A DNA stretch of 64,000 nucleotides, taken from the NCBI GenBank assembly GCA_964435165.1, contig CAYSXY010000003.1:1-64000 (forward strand). Reading direction: 5' to 3'. This document shows, in pieces, positions 52,090-61,069 of this stretch. The first letter of the stretch is position 1. The number at the start of each line of letters is the position of its first letter. This DNA comes from CAYSXY01 sp964435165. Its GTDB lineage: Bacteria; Pseudomonadota; Alphaproteobacteria; Rickettsiales; RI-342. Both the position numbers and the translations under genes were made by a program. The notes beneath the pieces are model-generated. The model searched no databases and was not told the origin of the DNA. It worked only from the letters and a program-made list of their open reading frames with translations.

Positions 52090-53565
52090 TCAGTTCGGGA
52101 AGAAGCGTGTTGTCAGGCCGCGTTCAAAGGCATGTTGGAACGTTCGCAAGCCATTTTGCAGTGCCGGCACACCGCCCTCGCGTGAGTTCTGAATACCCTG
52201 GATCATAAAGGGTACATCATCCATGACAGGTGCACGGACTGCAGCACCGGAGGGACGGAATGAACCTTCACTAACATTACCACCGCCGATTTTAATGGCG
52301 CGGGAGGCCGACGATAACTGCCTGGCCACTTCCGGGACGATATCGAGGAAGGTGATGGTTGCCAGGTTCAACATCCCCATTGCAAACAGCCCTGCCATGA
52401 CCTGGCTGACTTCGCCGACACCATTGGTCCAGGTAGTGCCTGGGTCGACATAGCAATTAGTACAGGTGTTGGGGTCCTGTGTCGGATCGAGCATGAAGAC
52501 CGCATTAGCCTGCAGGATGTTGACGTTACTGGCATGGGCGTCCTGCTCCAGGATATTGGTTTGTGCCAGAAGATCATCGGCTGTGGGGAAGGTATCGATA
52601 ATATTCTCAATATAGGCTTCGGCCAACATCAGATAGGCAAAGATAAACACCGGTTGCAATGCAAAGGATACGACCTGCTGCAGCCACTTTTCAAACATGT
52701 GATTTGTGCTTTTGAAGAGCGCCATGCTGATAAAAATTGGGGCGAGCATCAGATAAAAGGTCAGCCCGACGATGGCAATCAGGTAGGTAAGAACCGTGCG
52801 GGCAAATACGAAGAACGTCATGACGGCGATAGAGACCATGCCGCCGCCGAGCAACGCGCCGCCCGGAATGGTGCTGCTCATGGTGAACAAGCCGGTGATC
52901 ATGGTGAGCAGACGACCGCTTTCATTCGATTGATTCGTAGCAAAAATGCGGTTGGCCAGGCAATCCAGGTTATGCATGATGCTGAATTTATAATCAGCCG
53001 GCAGCGGGTCGGGTAATTCGCAAAGTAAATTGACGCCGGCGCCGGAAGTGACGATATCAATGCCGTCATTGAGCACGGCCATGTAGAATTCGTACATGAT
53101 ATCAATACCAAAATCGGCATTGGTAGCAAACAGCCAGACCAATAGAATTTTGAAGACATTGGTTGAGACTTCTTTCAGGGTCATTTGTGTCATGCCGATG
53201 GCAAACATGATGCCGACAACCATGATGTAGAGAACGATGGCGGCACCTAACGGTTCCTGAATGCATTCACTGATCTGAATCCACAGTTCGTAAAAGACTT
53301 CCCGCATGATGGTTTCGATCGTACAAACGGTCGCAGAGAATACGCGTGCAACGATTTTCAAGCCATCTTCATTGGCACTGGCATCGGTTTCGTTAATGAC
53401 GCCAAAGGGCACCATATTACAGGTAATCGGTACATCTGGCGGTGCGGATGCCGCGGGCGCACATTGGGCAAATACCGGTTCAGAAAGCAGCAATATGCCG
53501 AAGAATATTGTTGTTATCGACCAGAAACGAATGATTCTATGTGCATAGGCGGAAAATGAAACCAT
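52090..53565 (-). CDS. virB6: VirB6/TrbL-like polytopic channel protein
   Basis: This 491-aa inner-membrane protein starts with a signal-like helix (TIFFGILLLSEPVFA) and has 6-7 central membrane segments (about residues 110-310) with the VirB6/TrbL pattern (YLIAIVGLTFYLMLAPIFISMALFKSTNHMFEKWLQQVVSF). The C-terminal region is hydrophilic. VirB6 forms part of the inner-membrane channel. Only one copy is seen here, whereas Rickettsia carry five. Confidence 0.88.
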   Translation of the reverse strand: MVSFSAYAHRIIRFWSITTIFFGILLLSEPVFAQCAPAASAPPDVPITCNMVPFGVINETDASANEDGLKIVARVFSATVCTIETIMREVFYELWIQISECIQEPLGAAIVLYIMVVGIMFAIGMTQMTLKEVSTNVFKILLVWLFATNADFGIDIMYEFYMAVLNDGIDIVTSGAGVNLLCELPDPLPADYKFSIMHNLDCLANRIFATNQSNESGRLLTMITGLFTMSSTIPGGALLGGGMVSIAVMTFFVFARTVLTYLIAIVGLTFYLMLAPIFISMALFKSTNHMFEKWLQQVVSFALQPVFIFAYLMLAEAYIENIIDTFPTADDLLAQTNILEQDAHASNVNILQANAVFMLDPTQDPNTCTNCYVDPGTTWTNGVGEVSQVMAGLFAMGMLNLATITFLDIVPEVARQLSSASRAIKIGGGNVSEGSFRPSGAAVRAPVMDDVPFMIQGIQNSREGGVPALQNGLRTFQHAFERGLTTRFFPN

Positions 53566-53693
53566 ATCCCATTATATCGCTGAAATATTACAATTATGTT
53601 TTTGTGTTCATCTTTATTTATTCCATGTCTCCACACGGTGTTTAGCTGGCGGAATATGTCGGTTTTACACGGTTAAAGCATGAGTCATCGGTA

Positions 53694-56102
53694 TCAGCCG
53701 ATGGTCATTCCCGTTAATTTTTCGATATATACCGGCAACCAGTTCATTGGGTCTTCTCCCGTCTCTTCAATAATGGCGTCGTAGAGTTGTATCATCTCTT
53801 CTGTGGATGACAGAACGGCGAGTAAATCAGGTGCTTCTGCCAGATTGAGCGATGAAACAACGGCTTTTCCACCGTGTTTGAGTAAGAATTGTCGTTCATC
53901 GCTGCGCATACGGTTAAGTAGTGCATATTCAACCTGCGTCAGTCCAAACACTTCCCGGTAAGCCGGGGTTGCAAGGCGGTTGGGAAAGTAAATTTCGGTG
54001 CTGATATGGCGCATAATATCCTGGCTGATGGCACTTTCGCTTGCATCCTCTACACTTTCGGTTGCCAAAATGGCCATGGCATTATTTGCTTGCAATAAAT
54101 CCAGCCAGGCATGGATTTTAGGGGCAAACAGCTCATTATCCAGCATTTCCCAGGCTTCATCGAGCACCATCATGGTGCGTGTTCCGTCTAACATCAGGCT
54201 GATGCGATAGAATAAATATTCCAGAGCGGGTTTTAACGGGCCGTTTTCACGGATGATGTTGCCCATTTCAAATCCATAAGCCATCCCATTCAGATCAAGA
54301 TTATCCACCGGATGATCGAATAAATAGGCGAACTGGCCATTTCCATGCCAGGGTTGAAGCAGCTTATATAATCGTGATGCTCCCTGCTGTTGAAAGAAAT
54401 GTGCAATGGTGGTTAGTCTTTTTTGTTCCTCCGGCATCTCAGCGCAATGGGCTACGGCTTCATGTAATACGGCAAATTCTTCTTCATCCAGATATTCGCC
54501 GCTACTTGTTAACATGGACCAGAGCCACTCGGCCAGAAACCCACGTGTTTGATCACTATCTGCCAGTAATAGCGGATTCATGGTCAGCTTTCCGGCTTTG
54601 GAATCGATCACCAGCTTGTGATACTCGCCGCCTATTGCGCGAATAAAGACTTCCGAGCCACGCTCTTTATCAAAGAAAAATAATCGGCAGTCATATTTGC
54701 GTGCCTGGCAGCATAAAAAATTGAGCATAACGGTTTTACCGGAGCCGAAGGGGCCTATAATCGTGGTGTGGCCGTTATCACCATTGTGAAAGTTGAAAAA
54801 ATAGGGAGTACGAGCAGCCGTGTAAAAAATCGTGGTGGCCGGGCCCCACAGATTGCCGTTTACCTGCCCGGCAGGAAAGTTATACAGGGATGCAAATCCC
54901 GCGATGCGCGCCGTATTGATTGGTTTGAGTCGTTTAACAAAGGCAAAGTTGCTCGGAAGCATGGACCAGTAGCATTCTTCCATCCGCAAATCTTCGCGCA
55001 TGGCAACGATGCCCAGATTTTTGAGGGTGTTAAAGGCGTGGGTGACGTCTTTTTCCAATGATTCTACACTGTCATTAAGCATCATGATATTGATCTGATT
55101 TTCGCCATAATCAATTTCATGGCCACGGTCACTATTGAGGATATCATCCAGGCCTGAGTCTTTGGCAAGCTCAGACTCCTCGGCCATACTGTTCATTTTT
55201 TTCTGATAGACGAAATGTGATTTGACCCGTTTGGGGTTAATAAAATCAATGCACTGGGAAATAATAAATTCCATTGGCAGCTGTAAAAACTGATCCAGTG
55301 AATTTAAGGCGAGCTCGCGATATTCCTTGATGGTCATTACGGCACCATGGTGACGGCCAGTCGCTCCACGTACTTCAAAACGGTTAAAGCCGAAAAATAA
55401 CTGGTGACTTGGTAATTGTCTCGATACGTCCTGATTGCCGACCGGAAACGGTTCTTGTTGCAGGTTGATGATTTTGCTGACGAATTCCATCATCTCAGAA
55501 TGATAGATGCCATTGCGATCGACGATTTCCAGCCGCCTTGCGCCAAACTCCTGTAATGAATGCAGCATCTTGGAGACTGTGTTATCCAGGCAGCGATGTG
55601 CTTCTTCCAGAAAGTTGAGCCTGTTTTTACGATCAAGTCCGGGCACCAGGGCGCGCATAAATTGTGCCGGGTTGGTAATGCTGGCGTTTTGCCCCTCTCG
55701 TACGACGGTAATGTAAAGCTCGTTGACATATTTTTTGTCCCACTGATTCAGCTCCCGCCAGCGATTATCCAGGTAATGAGAAAATCCGGGGGGGAATTCA
55801 CCGCCGGGATCCAGGCTTTTGCGGCGGCGAAAGGTATGAAACCACAGGGCGTAGGATTTAGAATCCACGCTGCCGAAAATTGCTTTGCGCACCGCTTCAC
55901 GCAGTGGAATTTTTTTCTGACTCACATCTTCTGATGAGAATCCGGTAATTTTAATGGTTTGAAGTAATTCACCGTTCTTGGTCAGAACGGTGGCTTTGTC
56001 ATAATGACAACAATAGGGAATGAAGTCTGCAGCGTTGACTTCATTCGTATCTTTTGTTGCTTGCGACTGCGTATGGGGTGAAGCGCCAGCTTGCATAAGC
56101 AT
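53694..56102 (-). CDS. virB4: VirB4-like type IV secretion ATPase
   Basis: The largest ATPase of the channel has 802 aa. The N-terminal CagE/TrbE/VirB domain includes FIPYCCHYDKATVLTKNGELLQTIKITG. The C-terminal ATPase domain carries Walker A TIIGPFGSGKTVMLNF (about residue 450) and Walker B MMVLDEAWEMLDN (about 645). It is of the same size as rickettsial VirB4. No VirB3 is fused to its N terminus and no VirB3 frame lies in the 128-nt gap upstream. Confidence 0.97.
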   Translation of the reverse strand: MLMQAGASPHTQSQATKDTNEVNAADFIPYCCHYDKATVLTKNGELLQTIKITGFSSEDVSQKKIPLREAVRKAIFGSVDSKSYALWFHTFRRRKSLDPGGEFPPGFSHYLDNRWRELNQWDKKYVNELYITVVREGQNASITNPAQFMRALVPGLDRKNRLNFLEEAHRCLDNTVSKMLHSLQEFGARRLEIVDRNGIYHSEMMEFVSKIINLQQEPFPVGNQDVSRQLPSHQLFFGFNRFEVRGATGRHHGAVMTIKEYRELALNSLDQFLQLPMEFIISQCIDFINPKRVKSHFVYQKKMNSMAEESELAKDSGLDDILNSDRGHEIDYGENQINIMMLNDSVESLEKDVTHAFNTLKNLGIVAMREDLRMEECYWSMLPSNFAFVKRLKPINTARIAGFASLYNFPAGQVNGNLWGPATTIFYTAARTPYFFNFHNGDNGHTTIIGPFGSGKTVMLNFLCCQARKYDCRLFFFDKERGSEVFIRAIGGEYHKLVIDSKAGKLTMNPLLLADSDQTRGFLAEWLWSMLTSSGEYLDEEEFAVLHEAVAHCAEMPEEQKRLTTIAHFFQQQGASRLYKLLQPWHGNGQFAYLFDHPVDNLDLNGMAYGFEMGNIIRENGPLKPALEYLFYRISLMLDGTRTMMVLDEAWEMLDNELFAPKIHAWLDLLQANNAMAILATESVEDASESAISQDIMRHISTEIYFPNRLATPAYREVFGLTQVEYALLNRMRSDERQFLLKHGGKAVVSSLNLAEAPDLLAVLSSTEEMIQLYDAIIEETGEDPMNWLPVYIEKLTGMTIG

Positions 56103-56171
56103 GTGAGATACGCGAACGAGTTAAAAAATATACCGTATTTGAGTATAATCGGAAGCTGTTACTGAAAGGTT

Positions 56172-56195
56172 GTCATGAATCATTTATTTCATGAC
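56172..56195 (-). other. stem-loop between virB2 and virB4
   Basis: The 8-bp arms GTCATGAA and TTCATGAC are perfect complements around an 8-nt loop. There is no T-tract, so this is not a classical terminator. It lies just after the second virB2 stop. Such hairpins commonly protect upstream mRNA and allow pilin transcripts to outnumber the virB4 message; that role is inferred. Confidence 0.5.
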
Positions 56196-56230
56196 ATTAC
56201 CGACATATTAAGCGAAATTGGATGTTCGCC

Positions 56231-56545
56231 TTAACAGGCTGCGGCTTTGCCCGTGAGCGTGGCGGCAATCTCAGCAGCCGAAAAAATGATGCCGATGCCG
56301 ATATTGGTGGTTAACACTAAACCCCAGGTGACGCGGCCAAACATGGCCATCAGCGCCAGGGCGATAATGGCAGCACTGGCAACGGGTGGGCCGATGTCAT
56401 CACGCACAAGGTTCACCACCTTACAAATACTTGCCTGAATGGCGTGCGCCTGATCCGGAACCATCAGTGTAAAACAAAAGAGTAGCAACGCCACCGAATA
56501 GACGATGGCGTTGCTGAGTTGTTGGTGTAATTGATGAGTCTGCAT
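56231..56545 (-). CDS. virB2: VirB2-like pilin, copy 2
   Basis: The small pilin precursor has about 104 aa. Its N-terminal helix ends in QAHA (signal-peptidase site), followed by a short loop with an early Cys (IQASICKVV) and two hydrophobic helices (AIIALALMAMFGRVTWGLVL; IIFSAAEIAATLTG). It ends in Cys (KAAAC). It shares the pattern C..GP..A..I.ALMAM.GR..W..EI..C with copy 1, 14 nt upstream. I take the ATG at 56545, nine nt after GGGA. Confidence 0.85.
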   Translation of the reverse strand: MQTHQLHQQLSNAIVYSVALLLFCFTLMVPDQAHAIQASICKVVNLVRDDIGPPVASAAIIALALMAMFGRVTWGLVLTTNIGIGIIFSAAEIAATLTGKAAAC

Positions 56546-56574
56546 AAACAGAATTCCCAATTAAATCCTAGCGA

Positions 56575-56898
56575 TTAGCACGGGTTCTCACCAAATACGA
56601 CGTTCACAATTTCTGGAGCGCCGAACAGACCGGCAATACCAACGATGATGATAATCACCGTCATCCACTGCAGACGACCTAACATTGCCATCAGTGCGAC
56701 GATAATAATCGCAATGGTTGCCAGGGCTTTACCGGTTGGACCCGTAATATATCCAATGGCAGCACAGAGGCTTTCGTTAAAGGTCTGTGCAACAGCGCCC
56801 ATTTGCGGTGCCATGGCAATGAGTGCCAGGAAGCTGAAAAAGACGGCTGCTTGCCATTTATCGATTGTGTTTAATTTAGCTTTGATACTTGTAATCAT
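56575..56898 (-). CDS. virB2: VirB2-like pilin, copy 1
   Basis: The first gene of the secretion operon encodes a 107-aa pilin precursor. The N-terminal signal helix (WQAAVFFSFLALIAMAPQMGAVAQ) precedes a mature part with an early Cys (FNESLCAAIG), helix TGKALATIAIIIVALMAMLGRLQW and a second helix ending PEIVNVVFGENPC. The ATG has an AGGAG site. The 219-nt divergent region upstream probably holds the operon promoter and that of the symporter gene. Confidence 0.88.
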   Translation of the reverse strand: MITSIKAKLNTIDKWQAAVFFSFLALIAMAPQMGAVAQTFNESLCAAIGYITGPTGKALATIAIIIVALMAMLGRLQWMTVIIIIVGIAGLFGAPEIVNVVFGENPC

Positions 56899-57117
56899 GT
56901 CTAACTCCTAAATGTTGATATCAGTTACAATAGCTAGGTTAATATTTACCATGCCATGGTGACAGATTTTTGACAGTATACGCAAAGAAACGTTACAAAT
57001 CGCCTAATCCACAGATGAGGGTTATTACTTTAAAAAAGGTAAATGCCTTGCGCTTGATCTCAAACTAAACTACTCATCTTTCACCATTACTGACTCATCA
57101 CACAGTGTATTTTTAGC

Positions 57118-58815
57118 ATGTTATTTCGCCTATTTCAGCCTTCTTTTTGCGCCCTCTTGTTTTTTCTCCTATTCTTGTTGTTCTCGACATCTTTTGCCTA
57201 TGCACAGGCAGATAGCGGTTCAGAGAAGGGTGTAACAACACCAGAAAATGCATCAGATTCTCGTTCAGGCGCCCCTGAGGAAGTGGGGGAGGGGATGCAG
57301 GAACTGGAACTTGAGCCGCCTTATCCGGATCAGCCTTATGAGATTATAGAGGAAGAATCGCGCATCGATTCAGCATTGGTTGACGGGTTTGAGGCAGGCT
57401 TTGAGGTGTTTGTCGGTTGGATGGAAGCCGTACTCTTTTACGAGATTGTTGGATTTCCAGCCGTAGTATTATGGCTTATCGTTGGCTGTGTGTTTTTCAC
57501 CTTGCGGCTTGGTTTCGTCAATATTCGCCTGTTTGGGCATGCGCTCAAGGTTGTACGAGGCACCTATTCCAGTCCGGATGACCCTGGAGAGGTGACGCAC
57601 TTTCAGGCCTTGTCGGCGGCTGTATCTGCGACTGTCGGCTTAGGAAATATTGCCGGGGTAGCCGTTGCCGTGTCGCTTGGCGGGCCGGGAGCGGTGATCT
57701 GGATGATGATTGCCGGGTTCTTCGGGATGTCGATGAAATTCTCCGAAGTGACCATGGGGCATAAATTCCGTCACATTGATGAGCATGGCAAGGTACGCGC
57801 CGGGGCGTTCTATTATCTGGAAGAGGGATTGCGTGAGCTGAACTGGCCACGGTTCGGTAAATTTCTGGCCATTGTTTTTGCTATTTGCTGTCTTTGCGGG
57901 TCGCTTGGTGGCGGCAATATGTTCCAGTCTAATCAATCAGTGGCGATGATGACCAACACGTTCGGGTCTATCAGCGATCTGGATTGGTTGATTGCGCTCG
58001 TACTGGCCGTTGGCGTTGGCTTCGTGTTGATTGGCGGTATTAAACGTATTGCCAATGTGGCGGAGGCAATTGTGCCATTGATGGCGCTGATTTATGTCAC
58101 CGCATGCCTGGTGGTGCTGGTAAGTAATGCTGAATTTGTGCCGACAGCGCTGGGCACCATGATTTCGGAAGCCTTTGATTGGCAAGCGGCAGGTGGCGGA
58201 ATGATCGGTGCGTTGATTATGGGCTTCCGTCGTGCTGCCTTCTCAAACGAGGCTGGGGTTGGCTCGGCGCCAATTGCCCATGCGGCGGCGAAAACCAAAG
58301 AGCCGGTGCGCGAGGGTTGCGTTGCGCTATTGGAGCCATTTATTGATACGATGGTGATCTGCCTCATGACAGGAATTGTGATTACGGTTACCGGTGTTTA
58401 TGCGGATGAGACGATCAATGCAGACGGTGCGCGCCTGACCAGCGCTGCTTTTGCAACCGTGGTGGACTGGTTCCCTGTTGTTCTGTCTATTTGTATTATT
58501 CTCTTTGCGTATTCGACCATGATCACCTGGAGTTATTATGGTGAAAATGCCTGGGTCTATATGTTCGGCCCCAAGCGCATTGGGATTTACCATGTGATTT
58601 TCTGTACAGCGACTTTTGTTGGCGGGGTCATTAATTTTGGTGTGGTGCTGACTTTTTCCGATTTGATGATCTTGATGATGGCGGTGCCTAATATTTTAGG
58701 GCTCTACTTCCTGCAGGGTATCTTGCGGCGGGAAGTGAAGAGCTACATGCAGCGCCTCAAAGCAGGTGAATTTGTTGAACATAAAGCGCATTTGAAGGAC
58801 ATGATCGGCAATTGA
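57118..58815 (+). CDS. sodium:alanine symporter (AGCS family)
   Basis: This Na+-coupled amino-acid transporter of 565 aa has 10-11 helices. The AGCS signature lies in GDVSATVGLGNIAGVAVA-like sequence (visible as SAAVSATVGLGNIAGVAVAVSLGGPGA), followed by WMMIAGFFGMSMKFSEVTMGHKFR and GFRRAAFSNEAGVGSAPIAHAAAKTKEPVREG. The N-terminal 95 or so residues are unusual: a cleavable signal-like helix ending AYAQA, then an acidic Glu/Pro-rich linker. The ATG has no clear Shine-Dalgarno site. The substrate is probably alanine or glycine. Confidence 0.92.
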   Translation: MLFRLFQPSFCALLFFLLFLLFSTSFAYAQADSGSEKGVTTPENASDSRSGAPEEVGEGMQELELEPPYPDQPYEIIEEESRIDSALVDGFEAGFEVFVGWMEAVLFYEIVGFPAVVLWLIVGCVFFTLRLGFVNIRLFGHALKVVRGTYSSPDDPGEVTHFQALSAAVSATVGLGNIAGVAVAVSLGGPGAVIWMMIAGFFGMSMKFSEVTMGHKFRHIDEHGKVRAGAFYYLEEGLRELNWPRFGKFLAIVFAICCLCGSLGGGNMFQSNQSVAMMTNTFGSISDLDWLIALVLAVGVGFVLIGGIKRIANVAEAIVPLMALIYVTACLVVLVSNAEFVPTALGTMISEAFDWQAAGGGMIGALIMGFRRAAFSNEAGVGSAPIAHAAAKTKEPVREGCVALLEPFIDTMVICLMTGIVITVTGVYADETINADGARLTSAAFATVVDWFPVVLSICIILFAYSTMITWSYYGENAWVYMFGPKRIGIYHVIFCTATFVGGVINFGVVLTFSDLMILMMAVPNILGLYFLQGILRREVKSYMQRLKAGEFVEHKAHLKDMIGN

Positions 58816-58837
58816 GTTACCTTTGTGCTGATGACGA

Positions 58838-59050
58838 TTACGTCGTCTGGCCGCTTTTTTGAAGCCGGTAGTGTAATTTTTTTAGCGCCAGGTCTTTGAG
58901 TACGGATTCAGAATGAACGGTGACCGGGCCTGAGACGGTTACTTCAACGCCGGTGTGTGCATCAATGGCATTGACTCGCAGATACTGGCCAATTTGTCGT
59001 ATTTCAAAATACACCTCGCCAGCATGATACGGTGGTGTGCGGCGGCTCAT
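58838..59050 (-). CDS. DUF6898-like small alphaproteobacterial protein
   Basis: The 70-aa protein has the pattern GEVYFEIRQIGQYLRVNAIDAHTGVEVTVSGPVTV, then ALKKLHYRLQK. This matches my memory of a short alphaproteobacterial family (DUF6898, often mislabelled as serine hydroxymethyltransferase). The function is unknown. The start overlaps the trm112 stop as ATGA. Its 3' end is 22 nt from the symporter stop, convergent. Confidence 0.65.
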   Translation of the reverse strand: MSRRTPPYHAGEVYFEIRQIGQYLRVNAIDAHTGVEVTVSGPVTVHSESVLKDLALKKLHYRLQKSGQTT

Positions 59051-59238
59051 GCCGAATCCAGTTTGCGTGCTTCATCCGGCAGCATGATGGGAATACCGTC
59101 ACGGATGGGGTAGGCGAGTCCTGCCTTAACGCTGATCAGTTCCTGTGCCGCTTCATCATAGTCCAATGGTGATTTGGTGAGAGGGCAGACTAATATTTCC
59201 AGTAATTTGGGATGAATGTGCTGTGATGGTTTTGTCAT
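59047..59238 (-). CDS. Trm112 family zinc-ribbon-like protein
   Basis: This is a YcaR/Trm112-type protein of 63 aa. Trm112 proteins act as activating partners of methyltransferases. The family core is clear: KLLEILVCPLTKSPLDYDEAAQELISVKAGLAYPIRDGIPIMLPDEARKL. Only one Cys of the usual four zinc ligands remains, as in most bacterial members. I use the ATG at 59238, eight nt after GGAG, rather than the in-frame GTG at 59244. Confidence 0.93.
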   Translation of the reverse strand: MTKPSQHIHPKLLEILVCPLTKSPLDYDEAAQELISVKAGLAYPIRDGIPIMLPDEARKLDSA

Positions 59239-59359
59239 AGGCACGGCTCCTTTGCATCATCGTCGGTGAGGGCGGTATTTTGTATGCTTTATTGATCTAC
59301 GCAATGCATTGGGGGCTTGCAAAGAAAAAAAAACGGCTTATGTTGCCATCAATGCTTAA

Positions 59360-59434
59360 GCGGGCGTAGCTCAGGGGTAGAGCACAACCTTGCCAAGGTT
59401 GGGGTCGAGAGTTCGAATCTCTTCGCCCGCTCCA
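59360..59434 (+). tRNA. tRNA-Gly (anticodon GCC)
   Basis: Complete cloverleaf: acceptor GCGGGCG/CGCCCGC, D-arm GCTCAGGGGTAGAGC, anticodon stem CAACC/GGTTG with loop TTGCCAA, and T-arm with GTTCGAATC. CCA is encoded. The GCC anticodon reads GGC/GGT. It shares its acceptor stem with the CCC isoacceptor at 36664-36737. Confidence 0.97.
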
Positions 59435-59439
59435 ATAAC

Positions 59440-59463
59440 AGGCCCTCACCAGGGCCTTTTTTT
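59440..59463 (+). terminator. Rho-independent terminator after tRNA-Gly
   Basis: AGGCCCT-CACC-AGGGCCT forms a perfect 7-bp stem with a 4-nt loop, followed by six further T residues. It starts six bases after the tRNA CCA. Confidence 0.92.
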
Positions 59464-59572
59464 ATATAGTTTCCGAGTGTAAAGGGTATGTCAGACCCTG
59501 CACCGCCTTCTCACAGTATAGCACAGCGATTTATCAGGGATCGTGGCACGTTGATAGAGGAAAGGATTGGGT

Positions 59573-61012
59573 ATGGCCGAGGAGAATCCGTCATCGCATC
59601 CCGAAGGCTCTGATAACACCATGAATGCTGACGGTACTGTTGTATCTGATTCCATGGCAGATAATCGTCCCTATGGAGTAAGCAAGGATGACATTCGTGG
59701 TATTCGTGATGCGCTGGATATTGGGGATACGGAAACAGCGCGCTGCGCTACGACCGATTTTCACGCAGCGGATCAGGCCTATATTTTAGATATGCTCTCC
59801 GGTGAGCAGCGTCAGCAGCTACTCGATGTACTGGCAGACGATTTTGATCCTCATATTCTAAGCCATCTGGATATTGATGTAACGGAAGAGGTGGTTGCGC
59901 ATCTAGGCCCGGATGCGACCGCTGAAATGCTGGGAGGGCTGGAGACTGACGAGGCGGTCAGTATCCTTGAGGATTTTGAGGAAGCTGACCAGCAGCAGAT
60001 TTTACAGGCATTTCCCGAGCAAAATCGCGATATGCTCGAAGAAGGGCTATCCTATCCCGAGGGTAGCGCCGGTCGGCTTATGCGCAAGAAAATGGTGCTG
60101 GCCCCCCATTACTGGACGGTGGGTAACGTGATTGATTATTTGCGGAAGCACGAGCAACTTCCGGATGATTTCTATTCTATTTTCGTGGTGGATGCGCGAG
60201 GACGCCCTGTCGGGAGTGTGCTGTTGAGCCGTATCATTCGGGCGCAACGTAAAGAGCGTGTTGAGTCGCTGATGACACCCGGCCCGCATACGATCCCACT
60301 GAATATGGATCAGGAGGAGGTGGCGCACCTCTTCAAAAAATATGGGATGGCCAGTGCGCCGGTTGTGAGCGAACAGGGACGTATTCATGGGATGATTACG
60401 ATTGATGATATCGCCGATGTCATCGAAGAAGAGGCGGATGAAGATTTACTCCGCATGGGTGGGGTTGGTGAAAGCGATCTGTTTTCTGCCTTACATGAGA
60501 CGGTCAGACGTCGTTTTCCCTGGCTGTTCATCAATCTGTTAACCGCCATTATGGCGTCTCTGGTTATTGCGCAATTTGATGATGCGATTGATCAAATGGT
60601 GGCGCTGGCAGTGCTTATGCCCATTATTGCATCAATGGGCGGCAATGCCGGTACCCAAACCGTGACGGTGGCTGTGCGGGCGATTGCCACACGTGAATTG
60701 ACCGATGTGAATGCGTGGCGTGTGGTGGGAAAGGAAACGCTGGTTGGGTTCGTCAATGGCCTGGCGTTTGCCATCATCACCGGGGTGGCGGTGTTATTGT
60801 GGTATCAGGACATCACATTGGCAATGGTGTTTGCGCTCGCGACGGTCGCGACACTTACCGTCGCTGGATGCTCAGGGGCGCTGATACCACTCGGTCTCGC
60901 CCGTATGGGGGCGGATCCTGCCATTTCTTCCAGTGTGTTTTTAACGACGGTGACGGATGTGATCGGGTTTTTGGCGTTTCTTGGCATTGCTGCCATGATT
61001 TTACTGAGTTAG
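59573..61012 (+). CDS. mgtE: MgtE-type magnesium transporter
   Basis: This Mg2+ channel/transporter has about 479 aa. A variable acidic N terminus precedes the MgtE N domain (DMLSGEQRQQLLDVLADDFDPHILSHLDIDVTEEVVAHLG). Two CBS domains follow (about residues 180-300; VVDARGRPVGSVLL, APVVSEQGRIHGMITIDDIADVIEEE), then five membrane helices with the pore motif region MPIIASMGGNAGTQTVTVAVRAIA. The ATG at 59573 follows GAGGAAAGGA; an in-frame TTG at 59567 is less likely. It is convergent with the bactofilin gene. Confidence 0.96.
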   Translation: MAEENPSSHPEGSDNTMNADGTVVSDSMADNRPYGVSKDDIRGIRDALDIGDTETARCATTDFHAADQAYILDMLSGEQRQQLLDVLADDFDPHILSHLDIDVTEEVVAHLGPDATAEMLGGLETDEAVSILEDFEEADQQQILQAFPEQNRDMLEEGLSYPEGSAGRLMRKKMVLAPHYWTVGNVIDYLRKHEQLPDDFYSIFVVDARGRPVGSVLLSRIIRAQRKERVESLMTPGPHTIPLNMDQEEVAHLFKKYGMASAPVVSEQGRIHGMITIDDIADVIEEEADEDLLRMGGVGESDLFSALHETVRRRFPWLFINLLTAIMASLVIAQFDDAIDQMVALAVLMPIIASMGGNAGTQTVTVAVRAIATRELTDVNAWRVVGKETLVGFVNGLAFAIITGVAVLLWYQDITLAMVFALATVATLTVAGCSGALIPLGLARMGADPAISSSVFLTTVTDVIGFLAFLGIAAMILLS

Positions 61013-61069
61013 CCACCATGCATGCGCATCGTTCGCTTGATATCAGATGCATTTAACATGCAACTATGT

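Noticed and set aside
56103..56230. Possible virB3 between virB2 and virB4
   Set aside because: The gap is 128 nt, contains a hairpin and has no frame with VirB3-like hydrophobic helices.
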